DNA of 64,000 nucleotides, from the NCBI GenBank assembly GCA_963770375.1, contig CAVYPM010000014.1:62001-126000 (forward strand). Reading direction: 5' to 3'. Numbering within the stretch: the stretch's first letter is position 1; the number at the start of each line of letters is the position of its first letter. This document shows, piece after piece, positions 62,536-64,000 of the stretch. A model generated the notes under the pieces. That model saw nothing but the letters and a program-made list of their open reading frames with translations, ran no database searches and was not told the origin of the DNA. The position numbers were made by a program, and so were the translations under genes. The DNA is from DASVBE01 sp963770375 (GTDB lineage: Bacteria > Actinomycetota > Actinomycetes > Streptosporangiales > Streptosporangiaceae).

Positions 62536-63511
62536 TCAGCCGGACCCCGGCAGCGCCATCTGGGTAATCACGTCGGACGACGTGGCCGAGCATCCTGTAC
62601 CCACCACCCAGATCCGGGCCGGCCCGCCGCCGGCCGGCGAAACCACGATGATCGCCGCCCGCTGGCCCTGGTAGCGGCCGATCGTCACGAGCCGGACCTG
62701 ACCACCGTCCGCCACCCGCGTCACGCACGCCTCGAGCGCCGCCGGAGCGAAACCAGGAATCCCGCCCAGCTCGCCGCGCCTCCCGCTACTGGGCGCCGGG
62801 CTCGCGCTCGCTGGTTCCTGGCTGCCCTCGCTGCCCGGCACCAGCAGGCCGATCTCGCGGCGCCAGGGTCCCCGGCCCGAGATCAGCGGACGAGGTCAGC
62901 ACGGTGAACGGCCTCGACTGCCCGCCCGCCCGGTAGGTGAGCGTCGGCGCCGGCCTGACCGCGGACGGGGCCGCCCGGCTGCCCTGCGCCGCGGCACCCG
63001 CACCGCTGCCCGACGAGGTGCTGCTGCCCGCCGACGCCGCTGACGAGCCCGACGTCTCCGCCGTCCCTGACGATCCGGCCAGCCGGATCGCCGCGAACCC
63101 GCCGCCGAGAACAACAATGGCGACCGCGGCGCCCGCCGCGACCCGCAGCGTCACCGGCGACCGCAGCCAGCCTCCGGACCAAATTTTAGGATTACGCGCA
63201 GCCGCGCGCCTGGTCACGCCGTCCCGCCCCGGTGCCACCGGGACCGGGCCGCGGGCCGCGGGGACCGCTGGTGACGCGGCCCGGCTGGCCGCCTCCGCGG
63301 CCAGTGCCGCCTCGATCCTGGCGGTGATGTCGTCGGGCATCGGCGGCGCGGGCACGCTGGCCAGGAAGGTGCTGACCGCGGCCAGGTCGTCGGCCGCGGC
63401 GGTGCAGCGGGCACAGCCGTCCAGGTGCGCGCGGACCCGGGCCGATTCTCTCGTGCCCAGATCCCCGGCCCGGTAGCCGGCCAGCTTGTCGGCCCGGATG
63501 TGCCGGGTCAT
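62536..63511 (-). CDS. Anti-sigma factor with zinc-finger-type N-terminus, broken by a 1-base shift
   Basis: About 324 residues across two frames. From 63511, HLDGCARCTAAADDLAAV (residues about 29-46) is the HxxxCxxC zinc anti-sigma motif; a membrane span (VAAGAAVAIVVLGGGFAAIR) follows at about 130-150 and then a Ser/Gly-rich outer linker. After a shift near 62863-62878 the outer domain continues as REIGLLVPGSEGSQEP to RIWVVGTGCSATSSDVI and the stop at 62536. One extra base in a G/C-rich run explains it. The start overlaps the sigma stop by 4 bases, so it should be the cognate anti-sigma of SigM. Confidence 0.88.
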
Positions 63512-64000
63512 GGCGGACTGTCACCCCCTTCCTGCGCAGGTGAGACGTTCCCGGCGGCGGTTTGGTTCCGTGCTGGCCCGGTTTGCCCGGCGGCGCGGCG
63601 CAAGTGCGCCAGCTGGGGCAGCAGCTTGGCCCGGGCCCGGGCGCAGCGGCTTTTCACCGTGCCCGGCGAGATCCCGAGCACCTCGGCGGCGTCCGCGACC
63701 GGGTAGCCGAGCATGTCCACCAGGACCAGCGCGGCCTGCTGGTCGGCGGGCAGGGTGCGCAGCGCGGCCTGGACGTCCAGCGCGGTGTCACTGGCCGCCG
63801 AGGGGTCGGGCACCGCGTGGCCCAGCGCCAGGGAGTCCAGGGCCTGCTCGCCGCCGGTGCTGGCGGCCGGCCGGACCGCCCGGCGGCGCATCCGGTCCAG
63901 GCAGGCGTTCACCACGATGCGGTGCAGCCAGGTGGTCACCGCCGAGTCGCCACGGAAGCTGGACGCCCGCCGGAAGGCCGAGATCATCGCGTCCTGGACG
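63508..64000 (-). CDS. sigM: ECF RNA polymerase sigma factor SigM type, partial (runs off window end)
   Basis: The 3' 163 codons are visible; the start lies beyond the window. AVTTWLHRIVVNACLDRMRR is the end of region 2 and LPADQQAALVLVDMLGYPVA with AAEVLGISPGTVKSRCARAR the region 4 helix-turn-helix that reads the -35 element. It is coupled by a 4-base overlap to the anti-sigma gene and lies upstream of trxBA, the setting of SigM in mycobacteria. It probably directs an oxidative or envelope stress response. The subgroup name is inferred from context. Confidence 0.9.
   Translation of the reverse strand, partial: VQDAMISAFRRASSFRGDSAVTTWLHRIVVNACLDRMRRRAVRPAASTGGEQALDSLALGHAVPDPSAASDTALDVQAALRTLPADQQAALVLVDMLGYPVADAAEVLGISPGTVKSRCARARAKLLPQLAHLRRAAGQTGPARNQTAAGNVSPAQEGGDSPP

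Overview
The window comes from the chromosomal origin region of a very GC-rich actinomycete. The evidence is the actinobacterial order of replication and segregation genes (gyrA-gyrB-dciA-recF-dnaN-dnaA on the minus strand; rpmH-rnpA-yidD-yidC-jag-rsmG-parA-parB on the plus strand), a DUF3566 gene and tRNA-Ile(GAT) downstream of gyrA, GTTTCACGTGAAAC parS sites, and a trxA-trxB-rsmA-sigM block. The genus cannot be fixed from the sequence alone; nothing like the Streptomyces gnd gene lies between dnaN and recF.

Layout. 1-3.2 kb: protease fragment, methyltransferase, arsenate reductase with two operator-like palindromes, and an FAD monooxygenase. 3.3-21.6 kb: a long minus-strand catabolic cluster with two LsrK-like kinases, an LsrF-like aldolase/thiolase, a ribulose-phosphate-epimerase-like protein (compare LsrE), an LsrR/SorC-type regulator, a PdxA-like dehydrogenase, a class III aminotransferase, a D-threonine-aldolase-type enzyme, three SDRs, a cyclase-family hydrolase, a metallo-beta-lactamase-fold hydrolase, a VOC protein, a 2-hydroxyacid dehydrogenase and an APC amino-acid permease. 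Most genes are joined by 4-nt stop/start overlaps. The cluster resembles autoinducer-2 (Lsr) processing, but the Lsr ABC importer is absent and amino-acid-type enzymes are present, so it probably degrades a different, perhaps amino-acid-derived, substrate. 21.6-30.8 kb: accessory genes (phosphotransferase, class V aminotransferase, thioredoxin-like protein, VOC protein, GT87 mannosyltransferase, MFS/DeoR pair, ECF sigma pair, serine hydrolase) with gene remnants. 30.8-35.4 kb: a decayed insertion zone next to tRNA-Ile, with repeated tRNA 3' ends, an integrase remnant, truncated genes, an XRE/DUF2178 pair and a ZIP transporter. 35.4-51 kb: the origin core. 51-54 kb: a long Pro/Ser/Gly-rich stretch leading into parA. 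54-60 kb: parA, parB, parS sites, degenerate repeats and a decayed threonine-aldolase copy. 60-64 kb: GNAT protein, thioredoxin system, and the anti-sigma/SigM pair cut by the window end.

Sequence quality matters here. At least seven otherwise normal genes, including the essential dnaA and yidC, switch frame by one base, mostly as one extra base in or near a G/C-rich run. The simplest reading is residual indel error in the assembly, so broken genes here should not be taken as real pseudogenes without checking.

Working model for the catabolic cluster (inference): the permease imports the substrate; aminotransferase, aldolase and SDRs convert it to a hydroxy-keto intermediate; the kinases phosphorylate it; PdxA-like and 2-hydroxyacid dehydrogenases, the epimerase-like protein and the LsrF-like enzyme take it to central metabolites; and the SorC-type regulator senses a phosphorylated intermediate. 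A 42-bp motif present upstream of both the epimerase-led operon and the permease-led operon is the likely operator.
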